A stretch of 64,000 bases of DNA from Candidatus Aenigmatarchaeota archaeon (GTDB taxonomy: Archaea; Aenigmatarchaeota; Aenigmatarchaeia; GW2011-AR5): NCBI GenBank assembly GCA_016184005.1, contig JACPDL010000003.1:484859-548858 (forward strand), read 5' to 3'. Below, piece after piece: positions 14,676-23,587 of the stretch. The translations under genes were made by a program, and so were the position numbers. The notes under the pieces were generated by a model. It saw only the letters and a list, made by a program, of their open reading frames with translations. It ran no database searches and had not been told where the DNA came from. Within the stretch, counting starts at the first letter, position 1. The number at the start of each line of letters is the position of its first letter.

Positions 14676-17600
14676 TTAAAGTTTCCTCACGAAGCCGGCG
14701 CGGGGCTCGAAGATGGTGCCCTGGCGCTTTAGCTCTTCTATTATGTCTTCTGCGTTTGTGATGCCTTGGCTCTCTGCTTCAGCCATCACATCCTCTATTG
14801 CGACTTCCTTTCCTGTTTCCTTCCCCAGGGTAGCAATGATGTCTATGATGCCGCTTATCTTTTTCCTTCTGCTTGCTGTGATGCCAGATTCAAGCTTGTC
14901 TATGTCAATCTGGCCTGTCTCGATATCATAGCCTAACTGTGTCAGTGAGAATTTTACCAGTCTGATTGCCCTGTTTGCATCTTCTATCAGGATTTTATCG
15001 CCGAGCCTTATTTTTGCGGAGGCCTCGGCGAGCCTCAGCAGCGCCTCGTACTGCCGGAGCGTGATGCTCACGACGCTTGTTTCGGAAGCCGAATATCTGT
15101 TGCGCATATCAACGTAGAAGTTCTTCAGCAGCTGCGCTGCTTCGTCTGTAAGCTCCAGCGAGTTTATCTGTTTTGCATAAGCAATGTATTTTCTCAGAAG
15201 GCCTGTGCTTATAATCGGCTCTATTCTTTCCGGCTGCCTCCTGGAAATTATTATGTGCTCTGCAAGCTTCTCATCTACTGTTTTGTCCGGTTTGTCCATG
15301 AGTGCGAATTTCAGGTCAAATCTTGAAAGCAACGTCTCCGGTATATCTATCTGCTCAACTATCGAGCGCGCGATGTCGAAGCGGCCGAACTTCGGGTTTG
15401 CGGCAGCAAGTACGGCTGTCTGCGCAGGCAATGTCGCCACTATAGATGCCTTTGCTATGCTCACTGTTTCTATGCTTGTTGCCTCATGCATGGCTATCTG
15501 GTCGTCGAGTGACATCTTGTCGAATTCATCTATTGCTATCAGGCCCTTGTTGCACAGGATCAGCGCGCCCGCCTCAAGCACCCAGCCGCCTATGGCTTCA
15601 TTCTTGACAACAGTCGCAGTGAGCCCGGCGCCCGAGACTCCCGAGCCTGAAACGTAGCGGCCTCTTGGCACAACTGATGAAACAAGCTTGAGAAGGACGC
15701 TTTTACCGGTATTATGGGATATTACGCCGTTGGCAATGAATCTATGGCTGCGCGGCACTTCTATGTCGTAAACATCTTCAGGCGGGTGCTTGATTATTTT
15801 TACAATCTTCTCTGTCCTCTGCGATTTGAAATGCTTGAAACCTTCCGCTGATTTTGCAAGTTGCGCAAGTTTTGTGCGCTTTTTTTCAGAAACAAAACCT
15901 ATGTGCTTCGCAAACTTTAGCATTGATTCTCCCCGCCTGATCATCAGGTTATCGCCGACAACTCGAGAATGAATAGCGAACCGTAAAAGAAGTATCTGGA
16001 CGTCTCTGAGCAGCTCAATTTTGCTGGATTTGAGATTTATTGATCTGTTGCCTCTGCCTTTGTCAAATACGCTGCCATCGGCTTCATAGAGCCATTTCAA
16101 AAAAGAAGCAGCGACTTTGTTGCCGGATCTAAGAATAAGTTCTGGAACACGTTTTGTTCTAAGAAAGTTCAGATTATATGCTATATCCTTTGAATTTATA
16201 GTGGCATAAACCAATGGTATCTTTCTTTTTATCAGCCTTCCATCTGTTATGCTATCTTTAAGTTTACGGGTTTTTATTGACTGTTTTATCAAGAACAAAG
16301 TTTCTGATATATTTACCAATTTGTCTAGGATGTCGATTTCAGGTTCTGCAACAACAAATCCTACTTCGTACTTGTCCACCCATCCGTCGCCAAGAACGTA
16401 GCCCATTAAAGCTGCCAGATTTTCATCCAAATATTCAGGCAATTTCCCTTTGAATTTCGGGCCGTATTTTCTTGCAGCAGATGTGAAACCTGTCTCAAGA
16501 TGCTTGGTGATTGTGCAAGGTATACCCGTCACAACAGCCAATTTATCTCCAATTTTCATTTCATCCAAACGGCTCCATTTTCTGACAAGCCTTCCATTGT
16601 CGTTGCTTATGCACATCAGCGGATGGTTGTAAGTACCCTTTATGCTCTTACCGCTTTCAGTAATGACCTCGATTACTGGTTGTTTTTTGTAAATGTGAAA
16701 AACCGAGGCCTTGTCTCTTTTCTTCCCGCCTTCTCCTGTTAAAATACTGACATCAATCTTTTGCAGGTGTTCCTTTCCAATGTCCTGCATTTTTGAAATT
16801 GCACCATTTCCCAGTACAATTCTTTCATCGCCAACCAAGCATCCGGGGTCGCCGGTTATTAAAATATGAATGTTTCCCCTGATTCTTGTGTTATCGGGAA
16901 GCTTGTGTGAAACGCCGCCGAACAGCTGAAATACCAGCGCCTCCTTTATTTCATCAAAACCGTATATCCCGGGCGCGATGGATTCCTTAAGCTTCTCATA
17001 GATGCCGGGATCGCCGGCAAACTCCTTTATTCTCCTCTCATCCTCTTCTGAAATATCAAGCTCCTCAAACTCAATCTCGCTAGGCAAGACATTCACAGCA
17101 TCTACGTATGTGTCCATCTTCGTCGAAAGCTTGCCTTTTATCCTCTTCGGGAGTTCCTTCAGGATGCCAACAACCTTTATCTTGTTCCCGGGATCTGTCT
17201 TTTTCTGCATGCGCGGCGTTGTGAGGTCCTCCTTGAGCAATATGCTTATCTCCCCGGGGCGCTCTCCCGTTGTCAGCTCGAAAGGCTCCACGCCGACAAG
17301 CCACCTGATGTCATACATTTTTTTTTCTATGAGCGTGAAATCTCCCCTGTAACCGCATTCGCACATCCAGGGCTTCTGCAGCAAGTTGGTTTCCTGGGGC
17401 ATTACTATGTTTGTAGAGCATGTTGGGCACTGGTATATTGCCTCGTATATCTGCGGCTTGACCTCGCTTGCAGCGCGGATAATGGTGTCGATCTGCATGA
17501 GCTTGCCTATGTGCTTTGACCTTAGGTTTCGTATCCTGATCTCCCTGCTGGCAGGCAGGTTCTTTATCCTGACATTTGTTTTCTCGTCAAGGATGTTATG

Positions 17601-17786
17601 CGCCGCTTCGTTGAGATTTTTCAGTATGATCTCCGGCATTTCAAGAAGCTGGTCAGCAAGCAACGGGTCCGACCTGTTAAGGTCTGAGAAATCAATGACA
17701 GCTGCCTGCTCTTCCATGCTTGATTTCGCAAGCTCTGTGTAATACTTATCACGCAAGAAGTCCTCGAGGCGGTTGACAGCATCCAT
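14676..17786 (-). CDS. mcm: MCM replicative helicase precursor with intein
   Basis: 1036 residues including a 377-residue intein (residues 316-692); the spliced protein would be 659 residues, normal for archaeal MCM. The N-terminal domain has a zinc site CPTC...CECG (~120-145). The AAA+ core has Walker A split by the intein (GDPG/TGKS), Walker B LIAIDEFDKM, sensor 1 AAANPKFGRF and arginine finger LSRFDLKF. A C-terminal winged helix ends the protein. It unwinds DNA ahead of replication forks. The RPA-like gene follows on the same strand. Confidence 0.97.
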   Translation of the reverse strand: MDAVNRLEDFLRDKYYTELAKSSMEEQAAVIDFSDLNRSDPLLADQLLEMPEIILKNLNEAAHNILDEKTNVRIKNLPASREIRIRNLRSKHIGKLMQIDTIIRAASEVKPQIYEAIYQCPTCSTNIVMPQETNLLQKPWMCECGYRGDFTLIEKKMYDIRWLVGVEPFELTTGERPGEISILLKEDLTTPRMQKKTDPGNKIKVVGILKELPKRIKGKLSTKMDTYVDAVNVLPSEIEFEELDISEEDERRIKEFAGDPGIYEKLKESIAPGIYGFDEIKEALVFQLFGGVSHKLPDNTRIRGNIHILITGDPGCLVGDERIVLGNGAISKMQDIGKEHLQKIDVSILTGEGGKKRDKASVFHIYKKQPVIEVITESGKSIKGTYNHPLMCISNDNGRLVRKWSRLDEMKIGDKLAVVTGIPCTITKHLETGFTSAARKYGPKFKGKLPEYLDENLAALMGYVLGDGWVDKYEVGFVVAEPEIDILDKLVNISETLFLIKQSIKTRKLKDSITDGRLIKRKIPLVYATINSKDIAYNLNFLRTKRVPELILRSGNKVAASFLKWLYEADGSVFDKGRGNRSINLKSSKIELLRDVQILLLRFAIHSRVVGDNLMIRRGESMLKFAKHIGFVSEKKRTKLAQLAKSAEGFKHFKSQRTEKIVKIIKHPPEDVYDIEVPRSHRFIANGVISHNTGKSVLLKLVSSVVPRGRYVSGSGVSGAGLTATVVKNEAIGGWVLEAGALILCNKGLIAIDEFDKMSLDDQIAMHEATSIETVSIAKASIVATLPAQTAVLAAANPKFGRFDIARSIVEQIDIPETLLSRFDLKFALMDKPDKTVDEKLAEHIIISRRQPERIEPIISTGLLRKYIAYAKQINSLELTDEAAQLLKNFYVDMRNRYSASETSVVSITLRQYEALLRLAEASAKIRLGDKILIEDANRAIRLVKFSLTQLGYDIETGQIDIDKLESGITASRRKKISGIIDIIATLGKETGKEVAIEDVMAEAESQGITNAEDIIEELKRQGTIFEPRAGFVRKL
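15711..16841 (-). other. Intein within MCM Walker A (LAGLIDADG class)
   Basis: Inserted between GDPG and TGKS. Begins with Cys (CLVGDERIVLGNG, block A) and ends GVISHN before Thr, so the splice residues are Cys1, terminal His-Asn and Thr+1. The DOD endonuclease blocks LMGYVLGDGW and FLKWLYEADGS carry the paired acidic residues and look intact. Splicing is required to restore ATP binding. Confidence 0.93.
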
Positions 17787-17887
17787 GCTAAGAATATGAG
17801 TCGAACACTTTTAAGCACCAGACCTGCATTTCGCGTGCTATACGGGAATTTCCTGTGGAGAAATGACTCTGTCTTTTCCGAATCTAA

Positions 17888-17918
17888 AGATGCGGGTTTT
17901 CTGACGAATTCAAAAATA
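17888..17918 (-). repeat. Partial copy of hairpin element B
   Basis: Its reverse complement (TTTTTGAATTCGTCAGAAAA then CCCGCATCT) matches 40967-40997 over about 30 bases. Only one arm of the hairpin is kept; the second arm has become AATCTAAAG, so this looks like a decayed or cut fragment. It lies in the promoter-proximal gap between the MCM start and the next reverse gene. Confidence 0.7.
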
Positions 17919-17923
17919 ATGAG

Positions 17924-18136
17924 CTATCTAAGATATGGGCATTTACCTTTATCGGTAGTAAATTCTGCATGACATTCTTCGCCTATAGAATATCTACATA
18001 AAACGTCTGTTTTTCCGCCCGTATAAACGTTCACTATAACAGGTTGTCCTATAGTAGGTTGTACAAAAACAGGTGATCCGTTTGCCTTTATTCCTCCACA
18101 CATAAAGTGGTGTGATGCCACTACTTCTTTTGACAT
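17924..18136 (-). CDS. Small four-cysteine protein, unknown
   Basis: 70 residues with cysteines at about 13, 47, 54 and 66 (FMCGG, VLCRY, EECH, GKCPY) and a beta-rich middle (GQPVIVNVYTGG). It could bind a metal or be a small beta-sandwich. No family recognised. Codons are AT-richer than the adjacent MCM and TBP genes. Confidence 0.6.
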   Translation of the reverse strand: MSKEVVASHHFMCGGIKANGSPVFVQPTIGQPVIVNVYTGGKTDVLCRYSIGEECHAEFTTDKGKCPYLR

Positions 18137-18178
18137 ACTACAGGAAAAGGCAGTAAAGGTTTTAAATGGATAGCACAG

Positions 18179-18721
18179 CTATACACCAAGCGTCTTGAGC
18201 TTGGCTTCGAGCTTCTTGACAGCGAGCTTGACTGCGTCGAGGCTCTTTGCGCCCGCGCATACGACGCGGCCCGAAGAGAACAGAAGGAATGCGACTTTTG
18301 GATCATATATGCGGTACACGAGTCCCGGGAATTGTTCCGGCTCGTATTCGCTGTCTTCAAGACGGAAGGCGAGCTGGTCAAGGTTAAGGTCTTTGCCGAG
18401 GTCGATGGCAACAACTATGTTTTCTATCTTTACTTTGATGTTGTTTTCATTTACCCGGATGCCTATGCGCTTGATGTTCTTCACCGTTTTTCTCAGCGCT
18501 ACCTTTGCATCTGCCGTGGAGCGGGCGCCTACGCAGATTATCTTGCCCGAGCGGAATATCAGCGTTGCTACGCGCGGCTCATCAAGACGATAAACTAATC
18601 CGGGGAATTGTTCCGGCTCGTATTCGCTTGCTTCAAGCACTGTGAGCAGCTTGTCAAGGGATATAATCTTCTTTATGTCAGTAGAAGCGACTACGTTTTC
18701 GACCTTTATCTTTTCAGCCAT
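18179..18721 (-). CDS. tbp: TATA-box binding protein
   Basis: 180 residues from MAEKIKVENVV. It consists of two direct repeats of ~90 residues, each with the PEQFPGLVYR(L/I)xxP and LLFxSGKxVCxGA signature (for example FPGLVYRLDEP and FPGLVYRIYDP). It is the basal factor that binds box A elements. The annotated ATG 18721 is chosen over 18730 because the domain begins there. Confidence 0.98.
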   Translation of the reverse strand: MAEKIKVENVVASTDIKKIISLDKLLTVLEASEYEPEQFPGLVYRLDEPRVATLIFRSGKIICVGARSTADAKVALRKTVKNIKRIGIRVNENNIKVKIENIVVAIDLGKDLNLDQLAFRLEDSEYEPEQFPGLVYRIYDPKVAFLLFSSGRVVCAGAKSLDAVKLAVKKLEAKLKTLGV

Positions 18722-18789
18722 GTAGACCACCTTTTAAAGAATCTGTCTTTAAATAGGGTATTTAAACGTCATAAACTATTTAAACTCAC

Positions 18790-18888
18790 AATAAGTCGAG
18801 AACATCCTTGCTCAGAGAAGCATAGCTTCTCTGGCACGTCAGAAAGCTTTGCTTTCTGAAGATCAACCTCCTCTCCTAATTAAAATAT
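18790..18888. repeat. Hairpin element family A, copy 1
   Basis: Starts AATAAGTCGAGAAC and ends ATCAACCTCCTCTCCTAATT. Two stems: CAGAGAAG/CTTCTCTG and CAGAAAGC/GCTTTCTG. Further copies at 45421 and 57557 share the conserved ends but have different stem sequences that still pair. Lies between divergent tbp and yjbQ-family genes. Confidence 0.85.
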
Positions 18889-18918
18889 ATTATAAACGCC
18901 CATCAATGAGATGATAGC

Positions 18919-19320
18919 ATGTTCTACAGAGAGATCATTCAGACAGAAACGAAGCGGGGAATAAGCTGCAGGGATATTACAGACATTGCAGTGAAGATCG
19001 TAAAGAACTCGGGGATAAGCGAAGGGTTGTGCAACGTTTTCGTGACAGGAACCACTGCCGGACTGCAGATAAATGAGAATGACAGGTTCCTCGCAGAAGA
19101 CACGAAGAGGTTTTTCAAGAGCCTGATAGATGAAGATAAACCTTATGGCCATCCAGAAAACGCGGTCTCCCACATGCGCGCGTCTTTGCTTGATGCCGAC
19201 ATCACGGTGCCTGTTGCAAGCAACAAGATAGTTCTCGGCAGATGGCAGTCCATACTTCTCTGGGAATTTGCCAAGGAAAAAAGAACCAGGCAGCTGGTAA
19301 TCACGGTTCTTGGGGAATGA
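18919..19320 (+). CDS. YjbQ/UPF0047 family protein
   Basis: 133 residues. Family signature GTTAGLQINEND, PENAVSHMRASLLDADITVPV and LGRWQSILLWEF, with the conserved His of HMRAS. YjbQ proteins have been linked to thiamine phosphate synthase side activity, but the true role is unsettled. Full length; monocistronic. Confidence 0.9.
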   Translation: MFYREIIQTETKRGISCRDITDIAVKIVKNSGISEGLCNVFVTGTTAGLQINENDRFLAEDTKRFFKSLIDEDKPYGHPENAVSHMRASLLDADITVPVASNKIVLGRWQSILLWEFAKEKRTRQLVITVLGE

Positions 19321-19437
19321 TATGCTCTTAATACTCCCGTGACTAAAATCGTGGGTTTCTGAGAGCATGTCATCCCAACATTGTTTATGTAATATCTGCT
19401 GTCTAAAGACAGCAGTTTTAAGCAATGTTGTGGATAA
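19321..19437. repeat. Hairpin element family C, copy 1
   Basis: Two compound stem-loops. Outer stem ATGCTCT (19322-19328) with AGAGCAT (19362-19368) encloses a CCCGTGACTAAAATCGTGGG hairpin. The second stem CAACATTG (19376-19383) with CAATGTTG (19423-19430) encloses TGCTGTCTAAAGACAGCA. It is the same architecture as 51549-51665 with covarying outer stems. Sits between convergent gene ends. Confidence 0.88.
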
Positions 19438-19451
19438 AATCACAAATTAAG

Positions 19452-19772
19452 TTAACGAGGTTGTCCATAAAATCTTGGAATTCCTACTGGTTTTGTTTCA
19501 GCACTACAATACTTGCTTGCTATCTCATTAAAAGTTGAAGCATCATAAGCTTGTTCAAATGTTTTAGGTGTATAAACAGCAAAAGTCGGTGCTGAAAAAA
19601 AGTGATCTTTTCTATACTCTCCGATATCAATGCCAGCCATTGATACTCTCCATAGATCTCTAACTGGAGCTGGAGGTCCGAGTATAGAAGATAAATAAGA
19701 ACGTCTTTTTTCTAAAGTAAATCCTTTCATTTGTAATTCTAATTCCATTCTTACTGTAGGAAGAATCTTCAT
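19452..19772 (-). CDS. Unknown soluble protein
   Basis: 106 residues (MKILPTVRMELELQMKGFTL...FYGQPR), no membrane segment, proline and aromatic rich. An ACTATATAG element precedes the ATG. No family recognised. AT-rich codons like the other orphan genes of this window. Confidence 0.65.
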   Translation of the reverse strand: MKILPTVRMELELQMKGFTLEKRRSYLSSILGPPAPVRDLWRVSMAGIDIGEYRKDHFFSAPTFAVYTPKTFEQAYDASTFNEIASKYCSAETKPVGIPRFYGQPR

Positions 19773-19833
19773 ATGTTACTACTATATAGTTGTATTATTT
19801 AAAGCTTTCTGTAATCTGCTATACAGTTCATTT

Positions 19834-20154
19834 TTACTTTTCAAGCCTGTCAATTTTGGCTGCCACTATAAAATCGTTCTCGCTGAGGCCTCTTATCGCA
19901 TGCGTTGAAAGATCAAGTCCCACGCGATTCCATGAAATACGGATATCGGGGTGATGCCTTTCTGACTCGGCAATTTCTGCAACCTTGTTAACGAATTTCA
20001 TGGCTTCCTTGAAGTCCTTAAAAACAAATTCTTTCCCTATTTTATGACCTGCAAGACTCCAGTCCTTCACCTGAGAAAGATATTCCTCCGCTTCTTTTTT
20101 CGTCATGGGCTTTATCCCGCCTTCGCAGGGGACGCATTTCCTGTTCGCCAGCAT
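19834..20154 (-). CDS. Pterin-4a-carbinolamine dehydratase family protein
   Basis: 106 residues. Motif ERHHPDI with the paired histidines, followed by VGLDLSTHAIRGLSENDFIVAAKID, is the PCD/DCoH signature; W in VKDWSL is also typical. Known members dehydrate tetrahydropterin carbinolamine. In archaea the substrate is uncertain, perhaps a molybdopterin or pterin side product. Divergent from dph6 with about 50 bases between. Confidence 0.92.
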   Translation of the reverse strand: MLANRKCVPCEGGIKPMTKKEAEEYLSQVKDWSLAGHKIGKEFVFKDFKEAMKFVNKVAEIAESERHHPDIRISWNRVGLDLSTHAIRGLSENDFIVAAKIDRLEK

Positions 20155-20205
20155 TATAGGCCTATGTGCTCACAGCTTAAGAACTTTATTTCTGTTATAG
20201 GCATC

Positions 20206-20901
20206 ATGAAATTAGCAGCGTTGCTTTCAGGCGGAAAGGACTCTATGTACGCCATGTACCAGCTCAGGAAGCAGGGGCATGATATCGTGCAGATAGTATC
20301 GATGCTTTCTGAAAATCCTGAAAGCTACATGTTCCACGTGCCCAACGTGCATCTGGTTGCAGAGCAGGCAAAGCTCCTCGGCCTGCCAGTAACCTTTGCT
20401 GGAACAAAGGGGGAGAAAGAGCTGGAACTTGAAGACCTGAAGCGGGTCTTTCAGCGGCTTAAGGAACAAGGAATCGAAGGCGTTGTAACGGGCGCAGTAG
20501 CAAGCAGGTACCAGAAGCAGCGGATAGACAAGCTTTGCAAAGAAGCCGGTTTAGAGTCACTGGCACCCCTGTGGTTTCAGGCGCCGAAAGAGCTGCTGAT
20601 AAACATGATCAAAGACGGATTCGAAATAATGATTGTTGCCGTAGGCGCCCCGCCGCTCGATGAATCATGGCTTGGAAGGATAGTGGATTACAAATGCGTC
20701 GGTGAGCTCGTGAAACTTAACATGCAATACGGCATTCACGTGACTTTTGAAGGCGGAGAAGCGGAAAGCTTCGTTCTAAACTGCCCGATGTTCTCGAAAA
20801 GGATTATTGTCGAAGATTCCGAAAAGGAATGGGACCAGAAGACGCGCTCAGGCGTGCTGCTGATCAAGAAGATAAGATTCGAAGATAAAGGCCGGTTGTA
20901 A
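20206..20901 (+). CDS. dph6: Diphthine-ammonia ligase
   Basis: 231 residues from the ATG at 20206; a longer upstream frame is antisense to the pterin dehydratase. N-terminal PP-loop LLSGGKDSMYAMYQL activates diphthine with ATP; GVVTGAVASRYQKQRI and EGGEAESFVLNCP are the family's C-terminal motifs. It completes the diphthamide on EF-2 begun by Dph5 at 12714. Confidence 0.93.
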   Translation: MKLAALLSGGKDSMYAMYQLRKQGHDIVQIVSMLSENPESYMFHVPNVHLVAEQAKLLGLPVTFAGTKGEKELELEDLKRVFQRLKEQGIEGVVTGAVASRYQKQRIDKLCKEAGLESLAPLWFQAPKELLINMIKDGFEIMIVAVGAPPLDESWLGRIVDYKCVGELVKLNMQYGIHVTFEGGEAESFVLNCPMFSKRIIVEDSEKEWDQKTRSGVLLIKKIRFEDKGRL

Positions 20902-20974
20902 TTCACTCGTAATTCATTCGTCTTGATACTTTTATCCGTGATAATTTTTAATTGTTCATAGCGGGAATTATCTG

Positions 20975-21436
20975 ATGGAACGGCCAAAGATTGCGAAGCG
21001 CCTCGGTCTTCTGCCTGCCGAATACTTCTACAAAACGGCCGGGGTTGTTGGTGCGATAGGTGCTGTTTTTGGCGAAGATGAAGGCACGGGTTATGAGTAC
21101 ACCAGCAGAATCACTAATGGCATTAAAGCATTCCAGAAAGCACCCGAGTGGTTATATGATAATGCTGAAACAGCAAGAGGGTTTGCATATTCAGAAAATC
21201 TTTTTGAAGTAAGCAACTATTTTTCTGGGGTAGCTAAACTGTTTCAATCATTCGCCACAGCATACGATAATATGGCAAATAATTGGCTTATGACTTCTCT
21301 GGCTGCTGGAACAATATTTGCTCTAGGTTTCGGGATGGGTGAAGTAGTTAGATATTATCGTACCGAAGGCAGGGGAAGTTTCTGGAGAGAATTCATGAGA
21401 AAAAAAGGGCAGGAAAAATACGGCTGGAAAGGCTAG
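20975..21436 (+). CDS. Unknown protein with C-terminal membrane helix
   Basis: 153 residues. A weakly hydrophobic stretch at 22-34 and a clear helix at ~110-130 (SLAAGTIFALGFGMGEVV), then a basic tail. The first ~40 codons are GC-rich and the middle is AT-rich, so the gene is compositionally mosaic. No family recognised. Confidence 0.6.
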   Translation: MERPKIAKRLGLLPAEYFYKTAGVVGAIGAVFGEDEGTGYEYTSRITNGIKAFQKAPEWLYDNAETARGFAYSENLFEVSNYFSGVAKLFQSFATAYDNMANNWLMTSLAAGTIFALGFGMGEVVRYYRTEGRGSFWREFMRKKGQEKYGWKG

Positions 21437-21665
21437 CTGGCGACATTCTTGATCTTCTCAGCGACGAGCGGGGCAACGCTTATCTCCGTTGCCGGGCTTT
21501 CTGTTGTGCCCATGGCGACAAACTTTGAAGCGCGCGAGGAAATCTTTCCAGCGCACTGCCTGCAAGCACGGCATGCAAGCAGGCAGCTGCATGTCCTGTT
21601 AGTACATAAATGTGCATTCGCATCTGAATCGAAAACTGATTTAAGCTGCGGCAAGAATTATTCAT
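21437..21665. other. Gap before the oxidoreductase operon
   Basis: No convincing gene. A 73-codon reverse frame is present whose last ~30 residues look protein-like (GTTESPATEISVAPLVAEKI) but whose N-terminal part is cysteine-rich and atypical; it may be the remnant of a lost gene. A GCCTGC/GCAGGC hairpin lies near 21558-21585. Confidence 0.3.
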
Positions 21666-22196
21666 GTGTTTGAAATCCGCATACACGGCAGGGGCGGGCA
21701 GGGGGCCGTGACTGCAAGCGAGATGCTTGCGGCTGCTGCATTCATCGACGGCAAATACCCGCAGGCATTCCCGAAATTCGGGCCTGAGCGGACGGGGGCG
21801 CCCGTGGAGGCGTTCTGCCGCATCAGCGACAGGCCGATAAGGCTGAGGTCTCATTCTTACGAGCCGGACTGCGTGATCGTCATGGACAAGAGCCTTGTTG
21901 ACGCGCTGGATGTCACGGCCGGCATAAAAGGCGCGGGCATGATACTGATCAATTCGAACAAGGACGTGAATCTCGGGCACAAAACATACGAGGTCGACGC
22001 GACAAAAATCTCGCTGGAAACGCTTGGAAAAAACATAGTGAGCGGAACGATGCTTGGGGCGTTCTCGAAAGCCTCGGGGCTTGTTTCCCTGAAGGGCATA
22101 CTGGGCGCCATAAAGGAAAGGTTTTCCGGCAGCGTTGCGGAAAAAAACATGCAGGCTGCCGGAAGGGCGTACGAAGAATGCAGGGAGGTGCTGTGA
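21666..22196 (+). CDS. porC: 2-oxoacid:ferredoxin oxidoreductase, gamma subunit
   Basis: 176 residues, GTG start. The IRIHGRGGQGAVTASEMLA motif and FPKFGPERTGAPVEAF define the gamma domain (PF01558). First gene of a gamma-delta-alpha-beta operon; its stop overlaps the delta start (TGATG). The substrate (pyruvate or another 2-oxoacid) is not fixed by this subunit. Confidence 0.93.
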   Translation: MFEIRIHGRGGQGAVTASEMLAAAAFIDGKYPQAFPKFGPERTGAPVEAFCRISDRPIRLRSHSYEPDCVIVMDKSLVDALDVTAGIKGAGMILINSNKDVNLGHKTYEVDATKISLETLGKNIVSGTMLGAFSKASGLVSLKGILGAIKERFSGSVAEKNMQAAGRAYEECREVL

Positions 22197-22435
22197 TGTT
22201 TCCCGCAACAGAATCTTCAACTGCCGGAAACAAGACAGGCTCGTGGCGCGTTTTCAGGCCGGTTGTAAACGACAAATGCATCGGCTGCAAGCTGTGCTAT
22301 TACAGCTGCCCGGATGACTGCATACAGATCACGGACAAAAAGGCGATAATAGATTACGACTACTGCAAAGGATGCCTCATATGCCTGAATGTGTGCCCGC
22401 ACGGCGCGATTACAAAGGAGATGGAAAAGAAATAA
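22196..22435 (+). CDS. porD: 2-oxoacid:ferredoxin oxidoreductase, delta (ferredoxin) subunit
   Basis: 79 residues. Two [4Fe-4S] motifs: CIGCKLCYYSCP and CKGCLICLNVCP. It passes electrons from the catalytic subunits to soluble ferredoxin. The ATG at 22196 overlaps the gamma stop. Confidence 0.94.
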   Translation: MFPATESSTAGNKTGSWRVFRPVVNDKCIGCKLCYYSCPDDCIQITDKKAIIDYDYCKGCLICLNVCPHGAITKEMEKK

Positions 22436-22451
22436 TAATAGTTGATGAAAC

Positions 22452-23585
22452 ATGCAGGTCACAAAAGTGATAGAGGGCTCGCACGCGATTGCCGAAGCCG
22501 TGAAGATCGCAGGACCGAAGGTTATCGCTGCCTATCCTATCACGCCGCAGACGCACATCATTGAAATGCTCGCGGACATGGTGGCCGCCGGCGCGATAGA
22601 TGCCGAATACATTAACGTGGAATCTGAGCATAGTGCGCTCGCCGCGTGCATCGGTGCACAGGCAACAGGCGTAAGGACGTTCACGGCCACGTCGTCGCAG
22701 GGCCTGGCGCTCATGTTCGAGCTTCTTCACGTGACTTCAGGCATGCGCCTGCCCCTGGTGATGGCTGTCGGCAACCGCGCTTTGTCGGCGCCGCTGAACA
22801 TATGGAACGACTGGAGCGATTCAGTCTCTTGCAGGGACAGCGGCTGGATCCAGCTATACTGCGAGAGCCCGCAGGAGGCTTACGACACTGTAATACAGGC
22901 TTACCGCATCGCTGAGCACAAGAGGGTGCTGCTGCCTGTCATGGTGTGTGTTGACGGATACTATCTCACGCATACGTCTGAGCCCGTGAGCATGCTCACG
23001 TCCCTCGACGGTTTTCTGGGGGATTATGAGCCTGAATTCAAACTTGACACTGAAAACCCGTTGTCCCTGGGTGAATACGCAAACCCGGATTATTACCAGG
23101 AATTCAAGGAGGCGCAGCACAACGCAATGGGCAATGCGCTTTCAGTAATCGGCGAGGTAAATGAAGAATTTGCAAGAAAATTCGGGCGCGGCTACGGCAA
23201 CGGCGTCATAGAAACGTTTAACATGGAAAACGCCTCGCACGCAGTGCTTACAATGGGCACGCTGTCGAGCACGATAAAATATTTCATAGAGAGGGAAAAA
23301 AGCGATGTCGGCCTTATCCGCCTGCGATCATTCAGGCCGTTTCCGTCAGAGGACCTGAAGAAGATATGCAGCGATGTCGGAAGCATAGCCGTCATAGAGA
23401 AAGACGTCTCTTTCGGCTCGGGCGGGGCGGTGGCGACTGAATTAAGAAGCGTCATGGACATCCCTGTCGCGTCTTTTGTCGGCGGTCTCGGCGGCCGCGA
23501 CATCACGCTGCAGCAGATAAAGGAGATATTCAACTCCGCCGGGAAAAGCGGGGAAGGGCTTACGTTTGTGGGCTCCAGGCCGTGA
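22452..23585 (+). CDS. porA: 2-oxoacid:ferredoxin oxidoreductase, alpha subunit
   Basis: 377 residues. PKVIAAYPITPQTHIIEML at the N-terminus, EHSALAACIGAQATGVRTFTATSSQGL and the C-terminal transketolase-like domain GLIRLRSFRPFP are POR alpha hallmarks. The YPITPQT form is found in pyruvate-type enzymes. Its stop overlaps the start region of beta. Confidence 0.94.
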   Translation: MQVTKVIEGSHAIAEAVKIAGPKVIAAYPITPQTHIIEMLADMVAAGAIDAEYINVESEHSALAACIGAQATGVRTFTATSSQGLALMFELLHVTSGMRLPLVMAVGNRALSAPLNIWNDWSDSVSCRDSGWIQLYCESPQEAYDTVIQAYRIAEHKRVLLPVMVCVDGYYLTHTSEPVSMLTSLDGFLGDYEPEFKLDTENPLSLGEYANPDYYQEFKEAQHNAMGNALSVIGEVNEEFARKFGRGYGNGVIETFNMENASHAVLTMGTLSSTIKYFIEREKSDVGLIRLRSFRPFPSEDLKKICSDVGSIAVIEKDVSFGSGGAVATELRSVMDIPVASFVGGLGGRDITLQQIKEIFNSAGKSGEGLTFVGSRP

Positions 23586-23587
23586 TT

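Noticed and set aside
18790..18888. Possible CRISPR repeat or array made from hairpin copies
   Set aside because: Copies are dispersed singly tens of kilobases apart, with no regular spacers and no cas genes in the window.
20044..20205. 54-residue N-terminal extension of Dph6
   Set aside because: It lies antisense to the pterin dehydratase gene; the PP-loop family starts right at the ATG 20206.
21433..21654. 73-codon reverse frame before the POR operon
   Set aside because: Its N-terminal half looks non-coding (runs of Cys/Arg), and there is no promoter or ribosome-binding site; kept only as a possible gene remnant.
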